Assembly: GCA_020056645.1 (NCBI GenBank)
Contig: JAGVHJ010000271.1
Coordinates: 1 to 7,085, forward strand
Origin: Desulfobacterales bacterium
GTDB lineage: Bacteria; Desulfobacterota; Desulfobacteria; Desulfobacterales; JAHIVH01
DNA: 7,085 bases
Direction of reading: 5' to 3'
The notes below the pieces were generated by a model. The model did not search any database and had not been told where the DNA came from. It was given only the letters and a program-made list of their open reading frames with translations. This document shows positions 6,911 to 7,085 of the stretch, in pieces. Position numbers and translations under genes: made by a program. Within the stretch, counting starts at the first letter, position 1. Each line of letters begins with the position of its first letter.

Positions 6911-6993
6911 GGGAACGGAGCTTATTTGTAACTATTCAGCAGCGATTCATCAAGATGGCGAAACGCCCGTTTTGTTCGTTCCCTATTTTTTTT
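6911..6993 (+). terminator. Candidate terminator after the glpD-type gene
   Basis: GGGAACG (6911-6917) pairs with CGTTCCC (6977-6983), and an eight-T run (6986-6993) follows two bases later. A small GGCG-AAA-CGCC hairpin (6957-6967) lies inside. The loop is very long for an intrinsic terminator. An alternative local stem, AAGCTC (6903-6908) with GAGCTT (6918-6923), competes with it. GAGCTT recurs at 6997-7002 and could pair with the same AAGCTC as an outer stem. The T run and position support termination, but the exact structure is uncertain. Confidence 0.45.
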
Positions 6994-7005
6994 CGGGAGC
7001 TTCTT

Positions 7006-7077
7006 GGCTTTTTGCTGAACTGGCAAAAACTCGGCCTAAAGGCCTCGGACAGTTTGCCAGTTTTAGCGCAAAAAGCC
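7006..7077. repeat. Large nested palindrome, possible dispersed intergenic repeat
   Basis: Three nested stems share one axis. The outer is GGCTTTTTGC (7006-7015) with GCAAAAAGCC (7068-7077), the middle AACTGGCAAA (7018-7027) with TTTGCCAGTT (7053-7062), and the inner GGCCT (7033-7037) with AGGCC (7040-7044). That is 25 base pairs in 72 bases, with small internal loops. No T run follows the outer stem. The structure recalls REP/BIME-type intergenic elements, and the core resembles repeats I associate with Desulfobacterales intergenic DNA, but this cannot be verified from one copy. Confidence 0.6.
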
Positions 7078-7085
7078 TTCGAATC

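Overview
The window reads as one continuous stretch of a bacterial chromosome with every gene on the + strand. The gene set and order are the 3' end of the housekeeping sigma factor gene, a tRNA, a YqfO-type Nif3 protein, a coiled-coil zinc-ribbon protein, RNase P RNA, an HPr-like fusion protein, ispD and an FAD glycerol-3-phosphate dehydrogenase. Together with moderate base composition and a class A RNase P RNA, this suggests a Desulfobacterota (former deltaproteobacterial) genome, perhaps a Desulfobacterales sulfate reducer. That assignment is inference from gene content and general familiarity; I ran no search.

Layout: 1-496 is the C-terminal part of RpoD (regions 3 and 4), cut by the window edge. 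A near-consensus promoter (500-528) precedes a tRNA with anticodon CAT (544-619). Its identity bases favour the lysidine-modified isoleucine tRNA over methionine. A strong hairpin with a short T run (698-727) follows, and a possible promoter for the next gene lies directly upstream of it. nif3/yqfO (TTG start at 747) and a DUF164-type zinc-ribbon gene (1915-2649) form a two-gene operon. A 179-base gap with A/T-rich inverted repeats leads into rnpB (about 2829-3283), whose secondary structure can be traced almost completely.

Only about 27 bases after rnpB begins a 437-residue protein with a C-terminal HPr-like domain. The domain keeps both the PTS histidine and a serine at the regulatory position, behind about 330 residues I do not recognise. 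It has no ribosome binding site and no visible terminator separates it from rnpB. ispD follows after 6 bases, and a GlpD-type dehydrogenase (GTG start at 5340) after 13 more. The window ends in non-coding DNA (6900-7085) with a candidate terminator and a large nested palindrome.

Most of the window is core information processing (transcription, tRNA, RNase P) followed by a small metabolic operon (isoprenoid precursor synthesis, glycerol-3-phosphate oxidation). The best candidate for undescribed biology is the HPr-domain fusion and its unusual position directly behind rnpB. The rest is well-known families with some unusual local arrangements.
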